From the NCBI GenBank assembly GCA_022241475.1, contig JAKOMT010000005.1, positions 167,185 through 218,805 of the forward strand: a stretch of DNA of 51,621 nucleotides, in the 5' to 3' direction. The stretch is from Microvirga sp. GTDB lineage: Bacteria; Pseudomonadota; Alphaproteobacteria; Rhizobiales; Beijerinckiaceae. The notes beneath the pieces are model-generated. The model saw only the letters and a program-made list of their open reading frames with translations. It was not told the origin of the DNA and did not search any database. The position numbers and the translations under genes were made by a program. Shown one piece after another: positions 16,473 to 26,085 of the stretch (positions are counted from its first letter, which is position 1; every line of letters begins with the position of its first letter).

Positions 16473-18832
16473 GCCCGCTGCGCCGCAAGCTCCTGCGCGA
16501 TCTGATCCGCCTGTGGCCGCAGGCGCTGGCGATCGCGCTCGTCATGGCCGCGGGCGTCGCGACTTTCGTGCTCGCCGTGGGCGCGCACGCCTCTCTGGAG
16601 GAGACGCGCGCTGCCTATTACGACCGGTATCGCTTCGCCCACGTGTTCGCCCGCGTCGTCCGCGCTCCCAATTCTCTCTCCGACGAGATCGCCGCGATTC
16701 CCGGCGTCGCCGCCGTCGAGACGCGGATCGCGGCGCTGGCGCTGCTCGACTTGCCCGACATGATCGAGCCGGCCTCGGCGATGATGCTCTCCCTGCCCGA
16801 TCACGGCGAGCCGCAGCTCAACGTCCCCGTGTTGCGGCGGGGTCGCGCTCCCGAGCCGGGAAGCGACCGCGAGGCGATGGTGAGCGAGCCGTTCGCGGCC
16901 GCGCACGGCTACGCCCTCGGCTCGACCTTCGAGGCCATCCTCGACGGGCGAAAGCGCGCGCTGGTCATCGTCGGGATCGCCCTGTCGCCCGAGTTCGTCT
17001 ACACGGTCGGCCCCGGCGATCTGATGCCCGACGACCGTCGCTTCGGCGTGGTCTGGATGTCGCGCCGCGCGCTCGCGGGGGCGTTCGATCGCGAGGGCGC
17101 GTTCTCCGAGGTCTCCGTGCGGCTCACGCGCGGCGGCTCGGAGCCGGCGGTGATCGCCCGGCTGGACTCGTTGCTCGCGCCCTATGGCGGCGAAGGGGCC
17201 TACGGGCGTCGTGATCAGGCCTCCCACGCCTTCCTCGACGCCGAGCTGCTGCAGTTGCGGGCGATGAGCCGCGTCCTGCCGCCGATCTTCCTGATCGTTT
17301 CGGCGCTCTTGGTGAACATGACGCTGGCGCGTCTCGTCACGCTCGAGCGCGAGCAGATCGGCCTGCTCAAGGCGCTCGGCTATACCGGATTCGCCATCGG
17401 ACGCCATTATCTCGAATTCACCGCCTCGATCGCGCTCGTCGGGATCGCCATCGGAGCCGTCGCCGGCACCTGGCTCGGGATCGGCATGACCACGCTCTAC
17501 GGCGATTTCTTCCGGTTTCCGTTCCTGCTCTTCCGCAAGGACCCCCAGACCTATCTCGCCGCCGCCGCGGTGACGCTCGCGGCCGCGGGGATCGGCGCCG
17601 CGCGCGCCGCCGCGCAGGTCGCTTCCCTGCCGCCGGCGGTCGCCATGGTCCCGCCGGCGCCGGCCCGATACCGGAGCAGCCTGTTCGACCGCGCCATCGC
17701 CTTCGCCCGGTTCTCGACAACGGCGGTCATGGCCGTCCGCAGTCTCGCGCGCCGCCCGCTGCGCACAGCGGGCGCGGTCGCCGGCGCCGCGATGTCCGTC
17801 GCGATCCTCGTCGGCTCGCTGTGGACCTACGGCTCCGTCGAATACATGATCGACGTCACCTTCAACCGCGCGGAGCGGCAGGACGCCACGGTGACGTTCG
17901 TGAGGGAGCGCCCGATCGCGGCCGTGCGCGAGGTCGGGCGCTTGCCGGGCGTCCTCTCCGTCGAGCCCTACCGCGCGATCCCCGCCAAACTGCGCAACGG
18001 CACCCGCGAGCGACGCGTCGCCATCACGGGCAGGATCGACGACGCCGATCTCAGTCGAATTCTCGACGTCCGGCTCGCGGCGGTCGATCCGCCGGATTCG
18101 GGCCTCGCCCTGTCCGACGCGTTGGCGCGCGCGCTCGACCTGCGGCGCGGCGACATGGTTGAGGTGGCGTTGCTCGCCGGAGACCGCCGCACCCTGTTCA
18201 TGCCCGTTTCGCAGGTGATCGAGGGCTATCTCGGCCTCTCCGCCCATGTCCGCCTAGAGGCGGCGAACGCCCTGATAGGAGAGGGGGCTATCGTCAGCGG
18301 GGCTCATATCCTGCTCGATTCCGCGCAGAACGAGGCGTTCTTCGCGGCCGTCAAGGATATCCCCGCCGCGCGCTTCGTCGCGCTGCAGCGCGTCACGCTC
18401 CAGAAATTCCGCGACACGCTCGCCTCGAACATCACCATCATGATCAGCGTCTACGTGACCCTCGCAATCATCATCTCCTTCGGCGTGATCTACAATTTCG
18501 CCCGGATCTCGCTGTCGGAGCAGGGGCGGGAGCTGGCGAGCCTGCGCGTGCTCGGCTTCACTCCGGCGGAGACCTCCTCGATCCTGTTCGCCGAAATCGG
18601 CGTCGTCACGCTGCTGGCCCAGCCTTTCGGCTGGATCGTGGGGTACGGCTTCGCGGCGATGCTGGCGTCGGGATTCGACAGCGAATTGTATCGCGCGCCG
18701 CTCATCGTCGGGCGCGAAGTCTACGCCTGGGCTAGCCTCGTCGCGATCGGCGCCACGCTCGTTTCGGCGTTGGTCGTGCGGCGGCGGATCGACCGGCTCG
18801 ACCTGATCGCCGTCCTCAAGACCCGGGAGTGA
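16469..18832 (+). CDS. ABC transporter permease, FtsX-like, double domain
   Basis: A 787-aa inner-membrane permease of the FtsX/MacB superfamily. A first membrane helix lies at about residues 15-35, then a large periplasmic domain. Three helices around residues 265-400 ([25 protein letters not shown]), a second anchor plus periplasmic domain, and three C-terminal helices ([32 protein letters not shown] region) follow. The two FtsX cores suggest a tandem duplication and a permease that may work as a monomer or dimer. It starts with GTG, coupled to the ATPase gene, and is followed 3 bases later by the adaptor gene. Such trios export lipids, peptides or drugs; the substrate is unknown. Confidence 0.88.
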   Translation: MSPLRRKLLRDLIRLWPQALAIALVMAAGVATFVLAVGAHASLEETRAAYYDRYRFAHVFARVVRAPNSLSDEIAAIPGVAAVETRIAALALLDLPDMIEPASAMMLSLPDHGEPQLNVPVLRRGRAPEPGSDREAMVSEPFAAAHGYALGSTFEAILDGRKRALVIVGIALSPEFVYTVGPGDLMPDDRRFGVVWMSRRALAGAFDREGAFSEVSVRLTRGGSEPAVIARLDSLLAPYGGEGAYGRRDQASHAFLDAELLQLRAMSRVLPPIFLIVSALLVNMTLARLVTLEREQIGLLKALGYTGFAIGRHYLEFTASIALVGIAIGAVAGTWLGIGMTTLYGDFFRFPFLLFRKDPQTYLAAAAVTLAAAGIGAARAAAQVASLPPAVAMVPPAPARYRSSLFDRAIAFARFSTTAVMAVRSLARRPLRTAGAVAGAAMSVAILVGSLWTYGSVEYMIDVTFNRAERQDATVTFVRERPIAAVREVGRLPGVLSVEPYRAIPAKLRNGTRERRVAITGRIDDADLSRILDVRLAAVDPPDSGLALSDALARALDLRRGDMVEVALLAGDRRTLFMPVSQVIEGYLGLSAHVRLEAANALIGEGAIVSGAHILLDSAQNEAFFAAVKDIPAARFVALQRVTLQKFRDTLASNITIMISVYVTLAIIISFGVIYNFARISLSEQGRELASLRVLGFTPAETSSILFAEIGVVTLLAQPFGWIVGYGFAAMLASGFDSELYRAPLIVGREVYAWASLVAIGATLVSALVVRRRIDRLDLIAVLKTRE

Positions 18833-18835
18833 GGG

Positions 18836-20056
18836 ATGACGCGTCGTTGGCTGAACCGCGCGCTCCTCGCGCTTCTCGTCATCGCCGGTTCGGGCGGGGT
18901 CTGGTGGGCGATGCGCGCGCCCCCCGTCGAGGTCGACCTCGCGACTGTGGCGGCTGGCCCGTTCGAAGTGCTCGTCGAGGAGGACGGCGTCACGCGCATC
19001 CGCGATATATACACCGTCTCGGCGCCGGTCGCGGGCGCGGTGCAGCGCACGCCGCGTCGGGTCGGGGACAAGGTGCGGGCGGACGAGACGGTCCTCGCCG
19101 TGATCGAGCCGAGCGCGCCCGGCTTCCTCGACCTGCGAACGGAGCGCGTCAGCGAGGCGGCCCTGGAGGCCGCGCGCGCAGCCGTGGGGCTCGCGGAGGC
19201 GCAGCTTCGACAGGCGGAGGCCCAGCGCGTCTTCGCCGAACGCGATCTCGCCCGCGCCTTAGAGTTGTCGCGCCGTGAGACGATTTCCGGACGCGCCCTT
19301 GATCAGGCGCGGCTCGCGGCGCAGACGGCGGCGACCTCCGTCGCGAGCGCCCAAGCCTCCCTCGAAGTGCGTCGCCGGGAGCTCGCCAGCGCCGAGGCGA
19401 CGCTGATCCAGCCCGGGGGCGCCGGGCAGGTCGCCGCGAGCTGTTGCATCAACGTGCTCTCGCCGGTCGACGGCCGCGTGCTGCGGGTCCATGTCGACAG
19501 CGAGCGCGTCGTGCAGGCGGGGACGCCGCTGATGGACGTGGGGGACCCTCGCGATCTCGAGGTCGTCGTCGACCTGCTCTCGCGCGACGCCGTGCGAATC
19601 GCGCCGGGGGCCGAAGCGCGCATCGAGGGGTGGGGCGGCGAAACGGCGCTCACGGCCCGCGTCGCCAGCGTCGAGCCCACCGCGACCACGCGGGTATCCG
19701 CGCTCGGCATCGAGGAGCAGCGGGTTCGGACCGCGCTCGCCTTCGAGGGCGACCTCCCCGATGGCGAGCGTCTCGGGCACAATTTCAGGGTGGTGGTCCG
19801 GATCGTGGCCTGGCGGGTCGAGGACGTCCTCGCAGCGCCGGTGGGGGCCCTGTTCCGAAATGGCGAGGATTGGGCGGTTTTCGTCGCCGTCGAGGGCCGT
19901 GCCGCGCTCAGGCGAATCCGGGTCGGCGAAAGAAACAATCTCTACGTGCACGTGCTCGACGGCCTGGCCGCCGGAGAACGAATCGTGCTCCACCCGGGAG
20001 ACGGCATCGTCGACGGCGCCCCGATCGCCGAGCGCAGCCAGGTGACTGGAATTTAG
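18836..20056 (+). CDS. Periplasmic adaptor (HlyD/MacA-like membrane fusion protein)
   Basis: A 406-aa membrane fusion protein anchored by one N-terminal helix (about residues 8-26). It shows the lipoyl half-motif VSAPVAGAVQRTPRRVGDKV, a coiled-coil hairpin from about residue 100 to 190 rich in Ala, Glu and Arg, the second lipoyl half LSPVDGRVLRVHVDSERVV, and beta-barrel strands near the C-terminus. It would bridge the FtsX-type permease to an outer-membrane channel, none of which is encoded here. The gene starts 3 bases after the permease stop, so ATPase, permease and adaptor form one operon. Confidence 0.88.
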   Translation: MTRRWLNRALLALLVIAGSGGVWWAMRAPPVEVDLATVAAGPFEVLVEEDGVTRIRDIYTVSAPVAGAVQRTPRRVGDKVRADETVLAVIEPSAPGFLDLRTERVSEAALEAARAAVGLAEAQLRQAEAQRVFAERDLARALELSRRETISGRALDQARLAAQTAATSVASAQASLEVRRRELASAEATLIQPGGAGQVAASCCINVLSPVDGRVLRVHVDSERVVQAGTPLMDVGDPRDLEVVVDLLSRDAVRIAPGAEARIEGWGGETALTARVASVEPTATTRVSALGIEEQRVRTALAFEGDLPDGERLGHNFRVVVRIVAWRVEDVLAAPVGALFRNGEDWAVFVAVEGRAALRRIRVGERNNLYVHVLDGLAAGERIVLHPGDGIVDGAPIAERSQVTGI

Positions 20057-20336
20057 ACTTGACTAATTCTGGAGCCGAGTGCCTGTCGGCTGGATAGGAA
20101 ACGAAATTCACGCGTCTTCCGCATTGCGTTTCGGGTCCTTGAGCTTGCTTGACAGCAATTGTCGAAGGGTGACTTGATTTAGAGGCCTCACGCGGAAAAA
20201 GGACCAAATTTTCGCCATGTGGAAACTTTAAGTTCCATAGGCGATTGCCCCTTTTGACCACGGCGCAGCCGAATGCATCGGTTCCGGTCGTTCAAAGCTG
20301 TCGATGCCAAGAATAAATTAAAGAAGAGTGTGACTT
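20057..20336 (+). promoter_or_regulatory. AT-richer intergenic region before the NYN gene
   Basis: These 280 bases are clearly lower in G+C than their surroundings. A TTGACA occurs in CTTGACAGCAATTGTCGAA near 20150, which is also a loose inverted repeat (TTGACA / TGTCGAA), but no good -10 stands 16-18 bases after it. AAGAAGAG just before 20330 is the ribosome site of the NYN gene. No terminator for the adaptor gene was seen. Confidence 0.35.
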
Positions 20337-20981
20337 ATGCAGAATCGTGAAAAAACCGCCCTCTTTATTGATGGGGCAAATCTTTATGCAACAACACGAG
20401 CGCTCGGTTTTGATATTGACTACAAGATGCTTTTGAAAGAATTTCAAAGCCGGGGAAATCTTCTGAGGGCCTTTTATTACACGGCTCTCGTTGAGGATCA
20501 GGAGTATTCGTCCATCCGGCCTCTGATCGATTGGCTCGATTACAACGGTTATCGCGTCGTCACCAAGCCCACGAAGGAGTTCGTCGACTCCTCCGGTCGC
20601 CGCAAGGTGAAGGGCAACATGGATATCGAGCTGACGATCGACGCCCTCGAACTCGCTCCCCATGTCGACCACATCGTCCTGTTCTCCGGAGACGGCGATT
20701 TCAGATCGCTGGTCGAGGCGCTGCAGCGTCGGGGCGTTCGCGTCACGGTGGTCTCCACGATCTCCACCCAGCCGCCGATGATCGCCGACGAACTGCGTCG
20801 TCAGGCGGACGAATTCGTCGACATCATCTCGCTGGAGAAGCGTATCGGCCGCGATCCGTCCGACCGTTCCTCTCGGGTGCATTCCGACGGCGATCGCGGG
20901 CCGCGTCCGGGGCCGGCGCTCGAGCGCCGCTACGGCATCCGGCAGGGCGCGGCCGCCGACGACGATCTTCCCGAAGACTGA
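20337..20981 (+). CDS. NYN domain protein, LabA/DUF88 type putative nuclease
   Basis: A 214-aa protein of the PIN-like NYN fold, a metal-dependent RNase family. The acidic sites expected of the fold are present: LFIDGANLY (Asp12), KGNMDIELTIDAL (Asp96 and Asp103) and LFSGDGDF (Asp119 and Asp121). The C-terminal 40 residues are a polar, Arg/Asp-rich tail without predicted fold. The first 60 or so codons use many A/T-ending codons (for instance AAA, TTT, GAT, CTT), quite unlike the later part of the gene and the neighbours. It is convergent with smpB, an RNA quality-control gene, though that may be chance. RNase activity is inferred from the family. Confidence 0.87.
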   Translation: MQNREKTALFIDGANLYATTRALGFDIDYKMLLKEFQSRGNLLRAFYYTALVEDQEYSSIRPLIDWLDYNGYRVVTKPTKEFVDSSGRRKVKGNMDIELTIDALELAPHVDHIVLFSGDGDFRSLVEALQRRGVRVTVVSTISTQPPMIADELRRQADEFVDIISLEKRIGRDPSDRSSRVHSDGDRGPRPGPALERRYGIRQGAAADDDLPED

Positions 20982-21044
20982 CCAGCGCTGGACTGACGCG
21001 CTCTCGAACCGACGCGCCGAGGGCCTGACCCCCGGCCGTCTCCC

Positions 21045-21518
21045 TCAGCCCTTCTCGCGCATGAGCCGCGCCTTGTCGCGGTTCCACGTCCGCTCCTTGT
21101 CGGCCTCGCGCTTGTCGTGCAGCTTCTTGCCGCGCCCGAGGCCCAGCTCGACCTTCGCGCGTCCGCGCTCGTTGAAATAGATCTTGAGCGGCACGACCGT
21201 GAAGCCCTCGCGCTGCGTCGCGCCGATCAGCTTGTCGATCTCGCGGCGGTGCATGAGCAGCTTGCGGGGGCGCTTTGGCTCGTGGTTGAAGCGGTTCGCC
21301 TGCAGATATTCCGGGATATAGCAGTTGAACAGGAACAACTCTTCTCCCGAGGGGCCGGCGTAGGATTCGCCGATGGTCGCCTTGCCCGTGCGCAGGCTCT
21401 TCACCTCGGTGCCGGACAGCGCGATGCCGGCCTCCCAGGTGTCGACGATCTCGTAATGGAACCGAGCCTTGCGGTTGTCGGCGACGATGCGATGGGCGTT
21501 TGCGTTTCCCTTTGCCAT
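21045..21518 (-). CDS. smpB: SsrA-binding protein SmpB
   Basis: SmpB brings tmRNA to stalled ribosomes for trans-translation. The 157-aa product has [34 protein letters not shown], the [12 protein letters not shown] strand and the basic C-terminal tail [18 protein letters not shown] that reads the empty mRNA channel. The ATG at 21518 gives the standard length. It starts 5 bases after the dapA stop, so the two are one transcript, an arrangement common in Alphaproteobacteria. No tmRNA gene was recognised in the window. Confidence 0.96.
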   Translation of the reverse strand: MAKGNANAHRIVADNRKARFHYEIVDTWEAGIALSGTEVKSLRTGKATIGESYAGPSGEELFLFNCYIPEYLQANRFNHEPKRPRKLLMHRREIDKLIGATQREGFTVVPLKIYFNERGRAKVELGLGRGKKLHDKREADKERTWNRDKARLMREKG

Positions 21519-21523
21519 GATCC

Positions 21524-22417
21524 TCAGCCGAGATTGATCCCGGCATGCGCGAGAGCCGCGCGCACCGCCTGCTTCGTCGCGTCGCTGACCGGCACCATCG
21601 GCAGGCGGACCTCGTCGCTCATGCGGCCCTGCGCGGCGAGCGCGTACTTCACGGGCGAGGGGTTCGTCTCGACAAAGAGCGCCGTGTGCAGCGGCATGAG
21701 CCGGTCCTGGATCGCGAGCGCCGTCGCATAGTCGCCCGACAGGCACGCCTTCTGGAAGTCGGAACACAGCCGCGGGGCGGCGTTCGCCGTCACCGAAATG
21801 CAGCCGTGGCCCCCATGGGCCATGAAGCCGAGCGCGGTGGCGTCCTCGCCCGAAAGCTGGATGAAGTCCGGTCCCATCGCCTCGCGCTGCAGGCTGGCGC
21901 GGGCCATGTTCGCGGTCGCGTCCTTCACGCCGACGATGTTCGTCAACTCGTAGAGCCGAGCCATCGTCTCGACCGACATGTCGATCACGGAGCGGCCGGG
22001 GATGTTGTAGATGATGATCGGGATGCCGATCGCGTCGTTGATCGCCTTGAAATGCGCGTAGAGGCCGCCCTGCGTCGGCTTGTTGTAATAGGGCGTGACG
22101 ACGAGCACCGCATCCGCGCCGACCGTCTCGGCGTGCCGCGCGAAGTCGATCGCCTCGCTCGTGGAATTCGAGCCGGCGCCGGCGATCACGGGAACGCGCC
22201 CCTTCGCCTGGGCGACGACCGCCTCGACCACCCGCTTGTGCTCGTCATGGCTGAGCGTCGGGCTTTCGCCGGTGGTGCCGACGGGAACGAGGCCGCTGGA
22301 GCCGTTCTCGATCTGCCATTCCACCAGGGCGCGCAGCGCCTCCTCGTCGAGCGCGCCGTCGCGAAACGGCGTGACGAGCGCGGGGATCGAGCCCGTGAAA
22401 CGGGGAGGGGTGGTCAT
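21524..22417 (-). CDS. dapA: 4-hydroxy-tetrahydrodipicolinate synthase
   Basis: DapA condenses pyruvate with aspartate semialdehyde, the first committed step to diaminopimelate and lysine, which feeds peptidoglycan. The 297-aa TIM barrel has the pyruvate-binding GTTGESPTL (Thr48 and Thr49), Tyr137 in IIYNIPGR and the Schiff-base Lys165 in [16 protein letters not shown] six bases before the ATG at 22417 is a perfect ribosome site, which rules out the longer open frame to 22624. It is divergent from the lytic transglycosylase gene, with 236 bases between the starts. Confidence 0.96.
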   Translation of the reverse strand: MTTPPRFTGSIPALVTPFRDGALDEEALRALVEWQIENGSSGLVPVGTTGESPTLSHDEHKRVVEAVVAQAKGRVPVIAGAGSNSTSEAIDFARHAETVGADAVLVVTPYYNKPTQGGLYAHFKAINDAIGIPIIIYNIPGRSVIDMSVETMARLYELTNIVGVKDATANMARASLQREAMGPDFIQLSGEDATALGFMAHGGHGCISVTANAAPRLCSDFQKACLSGDYATALAIQDRLMPLHTALFVETNPSPVKYALAAQGRMSDEVRLPMVPVSDATKQAVRAALAHAGINLG

Positions 22418-22653
22418 CGGCGGCCTCCTGGACCGGGCTTGGTTGTCGTCGTTGCGCGCCGTCGGCCTCGGTTCGGAGGCGGGCGCGTGGCGTTTCCTCA
22501 CATAGCCCTTGGCGGGGCGCGGCGCAAACCCCATCATCGCAAGGAGCGAGTCGCTGCGAGCGGTGCACGGGGATGAAAGCGGGCGCCACAATTCCACCCT
22601 CCGGCCATGCAAGCCATTCGCCACCGATCATCCACGGGAGAGACGGCGCGACG

Positions 22654-24732
22654 ATGGGGTTGGCGACGAGGATCGAAGCGCGACGCGGCGGCATCTCTGG
22701 CAGGCTCCTTGCGCGCGCGCTCGCTTGCGGGCTGGCTTGCGCCCTGTGGGCGATGGCGATCGTCTTTGCGTCTCCCGACGCCCGGGCCGAGAGCGTTTTC
22801 GGCCCACCGCGTTTCGAGGAGCTCCACCCGGGCGTCGAGCGCGCGGCTTTCGTCGCGGCGTTGGCGCGCGCACGGGCCGGCGCGCTGGCGACGGGCGACG
22901 CGGCGGGCGGGGTTACGAACGACGCGGCGCGTATTCTTCTCGACTGGGTGGGGCTGCGCGCCGGCGCCGCCGCGGATTTCGACCGCATCGCAACCTTCAT
23001 GCGCGACAATCCCGACTGGCCGGGGCGCTCGCTTCTGCGGCTGCGCGCCGAACAGGCGCTCGTGCGGGGAGGGCGCGCCTCCGACGCGACGATCCTCGCG
23101 TTCTTCGCCTCCGAGAAGCCTCGCACCGCGCTCGGGACGCTCGCGCTCGCCGGAGCCCTTGCGCGAGAGGAGAACGTGGAGGCGGCGCGGGCTCTGGTGC
23201 GCGACCTGTGGCGCGACGACGCGCTTTCCGAAACGCTCGAAACGCGCGTGCTCGCGGCCTATCCCGATCTCTTCACTCCCGCAGACCACCGCAGGCGCAT
23301 GGAGCGGCGCGCGTTCGCGGAGGACTGGGCCGCCGCGCGTCGCGCCGCGACCCTTGCGGGCGACGGCTACCCGACGCTCGTCAATGCTCGCCGCGCTCTT
23401 GGCGGCCCGCCGGCGGGGTTGCAGCGGGCGCTGAACGCCGTGCCGCAAAATCTGCGTTCCGATCCCTCCTATCTGTTCACGCTGGCGAAACGGGCCCGCC
23501 TGTCCGACGATACGGCGGAGGCCGCCGCTGTCATCCGCCGGGCGCCGCGCGCCCTCGCGGACGTCGCCGACGGGGACGGCTGGTGGACCGAGCGGCGCAT
23601 CGTCGCGCGCAACATCCTGGAGAGCGGCGACGCCGCGCTCGCCTACGAACTCGTCGCCGGCCACGCCGCGCAGTCGCCGTCGGAGATCATCGACGCCGAG
23701 TTCCACGCCGGCTGGATCGCTTTGCGCAGCCTCGACGATCCCGAGAAGGCGCTTTCGCATTTCGAGCGCGCCGGCGCCCCCGCGACGACGCCGATCTCGC
23801 TCTCGCGCGGCGCCTATTGGCGCGCCCGCGCGCTGGAGGCGGCCGGGCGCGAGGCGGATTCGCTCGCCGCCTATGAAGAAGCGGGCGTCCACGCGACGAC
23901 CTATTACGGCCAGCTCGCGCTCCAGCGCCTCGGCCGCGAGGTGGCCTTGCGCGAGTTGCCGGAGGCCGGCCCCGAGGTCGTCGCGCGTCGCGACGCCCAG
24001 CCGCTCGCCCGCGCGGTCAGGCTGTTGCATCACGTGGGCGCGAACGATCTCGCAATAGCGTTGCTCGGCGATCTCGGGCGCACCCTCGACGATGCGCCGC
24101 TGCTTCGCTCTTACGGCGATCTCGCGGAGGAGTTGGGGGACCCGCGCGCGCTTCTCGCGCTCGCCCGCTCGGCGCTCTTGCGCGGTCAGCCGCTCGACAG
24201 CCACGCTTATCCGCTCGGCGCCGTGCCGGACTACCCGGCGCTCGGCTCCGGGGTGGAGCGCGCCCTCGTCTACGCGATCGCGCGGCAGGAAAGCTCCTTC
24301 GACCCCAACGCCGTGTCACCCGCCGGGGCGCGCGGCCTGATGCAGTTCATGCCCGCCACCGCGCGCCGGACCGCCGAACGGCACGGCGTTCCCTACGTGG
24401 CGAACCGGTTGCTCGGCGATCCGCGCTATTCGGCGAAGCTCGGCGCGGCGCATCTGGGGGATCTCATGCAGGATTGGGGCGGTTCCGCCGCGCTCGCCTT
24501 CGCGGCCTACAACGCCGGTCCCGGGCACGTCCGACGCTGGATCACGCGCTTCGGCGATCCGCGCGCGAGCGATCTCGACATGATCGACTGGGTGGAGAAG
24601 ATCCCGTTCCCGGAGACGCGCTCCTATGTGCAGCGCGTGATGGAGAACCTCGTCGTCTATCGCCATCGCCTCGGGACCGGGACCAATCTCGCGATCGAAG
24701 CCGATCTGCGCGGCGCCCGGTTCGTGCGCTGA
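22654..24732 (+). CDS. Soluble lytic murein transglycosylase (Slt-type)
   Basis: A 692-aa periplasmic enzyme that cleaves the MurNAc-GlcNAc bond of peptidoglycan with formation of anhydroMurNAc. It has a signal peptide (about residues 15-45, ending SPDARA-ES), a long alpha-helical superhelical domain like the Slt70 ring, and a C-terminal GEWL-like SLT domain. That domain has the catalytic Glu546 in YAIARQESSFDPNAVSPAGA, then GLMQFMPATA and AFAAYNAGPGHV. The open frame begins at 22573, but the ATG at 22654 gives the normal signal peptide. It ends 2 bases before the convergent rlmJ stop. Confidence 0.93.
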   Translation: MGLATRIEARRGGISGRLLARALACGLACALWAMAIVFASPDARAESVFGPPRFEELHPGVERAAFVAALARARAGALATGDAAGGVTNDAARILLDWVGLRAGAAADFDRIATFMRDNPDWPGRSLLRLRAEQALVRGGRASDATILAFFASEKPRTALGTLALAGALAREENVEAARALVRDLWRDDALSETLETRVLAAYPDLFTPADHRRRMERRAFAEDWAAARRAATLAGDGYPTLVNARRALGGPPAGLQRALNAVPQNLRSDPSYLFTLAKRARLSDDTAEAAAVIRRAPRALADVADGDGWWTERRIVARNILESGDAALAYELVAGHAAQSPSEIIDAEFHAGWIALRSLDDPEKALSHFERAGAPATTPISLSRGAYWRARALEAAGREADSLAAYEEAGVHATTYYGQLALQRLGREVALRELPEAGPEVVARRDAQPLARAVRLLHHVGANDLAIALLGDLGRTLDDAPLLRSYGDLAEELGDPRALLALARSALLRGQPLDSHAYPLGAVPDYPALGSGVERALVYAIARQESSFDPNAVSPAGARGLMQFMPATARRTAERHGVPYVANRLLGDPRYSAKLGAAHLGDLMQDWGGSAALAFAAYNAGPGHVRRWITRFGDPRASDLDMIDWVEKIPFPETRSYVQRVMENLVVYRHRLGTGTNLAIEADLRGARFVR

Positions 24733-24734
24733 CC

Positions 24735-25580
24735 TTACCCCGGCGCGCCGATCGCCTCGCAACGGTAACCGGCGTAATCCCCTCGCGCGAAGCGCTCCGC
24801 GAGCGCCGGCAGCGCGGTCTCCATCTCCTCGCGCAACGTCCAGGGCGGATTGACCACGATCAGACCGGAGCCGACGAGCCGTCCCGTATCGTCGGGACGC
24901 GCGATCGTCGTCTCGATGCGCAGCGCCGGGCGCGGACAGTCGCGCAGCGGCGCCAAGGCGCGGTCGATCGCGCGCACGTCCTTGATCGGATACCAGGCGG
25001 CGTAGATCCCCGTGGGCCACTTGGCGATTGCGGCGGCGAGTTCGGCGACGAGCCTGTCGATCTCGCCGGGGACCTCGTAGGGCGGATCGATCAGGACGAG
25101 GCCGCGCTTTTCCCTGGGCGGGATCATCGCCCGCAGCGCCTGCCAGGCGTCGAGCCTCAGCGCCTTGAGATTGGCGACCTGATGGTAGCGCTCGGCCAGC
25201 GCGGCGTGGTCGTCCGGATGCAGTTCGACGAAGACGCCCCGGTCGATCGGACGCAGCATCTCGCGCAGGATCGCCGGCGAGCCGGGATACGCGCTCTCGC
25301 CATAGCGAGCGCGAATATCGGCCAGCACCGCGCGGTAGGGCGCGAGCACGGCCTCGACCTCGGGGGCGAAGGGCTCGTCGAGGCGTCCGACGCCGTCGCG
25401 CCACTCCCCGGTGCGGCTGGCTTCGTCGGCGGTGAGATCATAGAGGCCGACGCCCGCATGGGTGTCGATCGCGCGGAACGGCGCCTCCTTGCGCAGGAGG
25501 TGCGTGACGATGCGGGTGAGGACGAGATGCTTCAGCACGTCGGCGAAGTTGCCGGCGTGAAACGCGTGACGGTAGTTCAT
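24735..25580 (-). CDS. rlmJ: 23S rRNA (adenine(2030)-N6)-methyltransferase RlmJ
   Basis: RlmJ methylates N6 of A2030 in 23S rRNA during ribosome assembly. The 281-aa product has the family N-terminus MNYRHAFHAGNFADVLKH, the SAM-binding region IDTHAGVGLYDL and the catalytic DPPY at 165-168. The length agrees with the enterobacterial enzyme. It is the last gene of a minus-strand run murI - secreted protein - rlmJ with gaps of 39 and 10 bases. Confidence 0.94.
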   Translation of the reverse strand: MNYRHAFHAGNFADVLKHLVLTRIVTHLLRKEAPFRAIDTHAGVGLYDLTADEASRTGEWRDGVGRLDEPFAPEVEAVLAPYRAVLADIRARYGESAYPGSPAILREMLRPIDRGVFVELHPDDHAALAERYHQVANLKALRLDAWQALRAMIPPREKRGLVLIDPPYEVPGEIDRLVAELAAAIAKWPTGIYAAWYPIKDVRAIDRALAPLRDCPRPALRIETTIARPDDTGRLVGSGLIVVNPPWTLREEMETALPALAERFARGDYAGYRCEAIGAPG

Positions 25581-25590
25581 CCGATCGCGC

Positions 25591-26046
25591 TCAGGGCCGC
25601 ATCATCTGGCAATCGGGCGCCGCGTGCAGGTGTCGTTCGAGACCGCTGACGCAATATTGCACCCGCCAGCCGAACCCGATGTCGCCCAGCCCGTCGAGGA
25701 TCACGTAATCGACGCGTCGGCGCGTCGTGCGGCCAGGCCCGTCCACATGGGCGGACGCCGTGCAGAAGCGGCGCGGGATATAGGACGCGCCCCAGGGCCG
25801 GAAGGCGAGCTCGCGCATCTTCTCGTATCCGGCGATCCGCAGGGACAAGTTCCAGAATTTGGCCTCGCGGCTGTCGAATTTGGAGGCGATCTGCGAGAGC
25901 ACGCCCGCGTCGTCGCAGGCTGGGAGCTCGGCCTTCCAGGGGATTTCACGTTGCTCCGCCGGCGGCGCGTAGCGGTCCTGCGCGAGCGCGGACAACGGCG
26001 CGACCGCGCATGCTGCGGCGGCGAGGACGAGCATCGGGCTTCGCAT
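25591..26046 (-). CDS. Secreted hypothetical protein (151 aa)
   Basis: A 151-aa protein with a clear signal peptide (MRSPMLVLAAAACAVAPLSALAQ, cleavage after about residue 22). The mature part has four cysteines (in PACDD, RRFCTASAHVD, VQYCVSG and APDCQMM), likely two disulfides in the periplasm, and the conserved-looking stretches SKFDSREAKFWNLSL and DYVILDGLGDIGFGWRV. I recall similar short rhizobial proteins but know of no function. The ATG at 26046 is chosen over 26076 because it directly begins the signal peptide. It lies between murI and rlmJ and is probably cotranscribed with them. Confidence 0.8.
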   Translation of the reverse strand: MRSPMLVLAAAACAVAPLSALAQDRYAPPAEQREIPWKAELPACDDAGVLSQIASKFDSREAKFWNLSLRIAGYEKMRELAFRPWGASYIPRRFCTASAHVDGPGRTTRRRVDYVILDGLGDIGFGWRVQYCVSGLERHLHAAPDCQMMRP

Positions 26047-26085
26047 CGAGGTTCCTTTTTTCGCACGGCGCCTCACGACAATCCG

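Noticed and set aside
21045..22417. tmRNA gene near smpB
   Set aside because: The flanks of smpB are fully occupied by dapA and the convergent NYN gene, and no tRNA-like ends of ssrA were seen.
22534..24204. 556-codon antisense frame over the lytic transglycosylase gene
   Set aside because: No motifs, typical mirror composition; the + strand gene has a signal peptide and the catalytic SLT domain.
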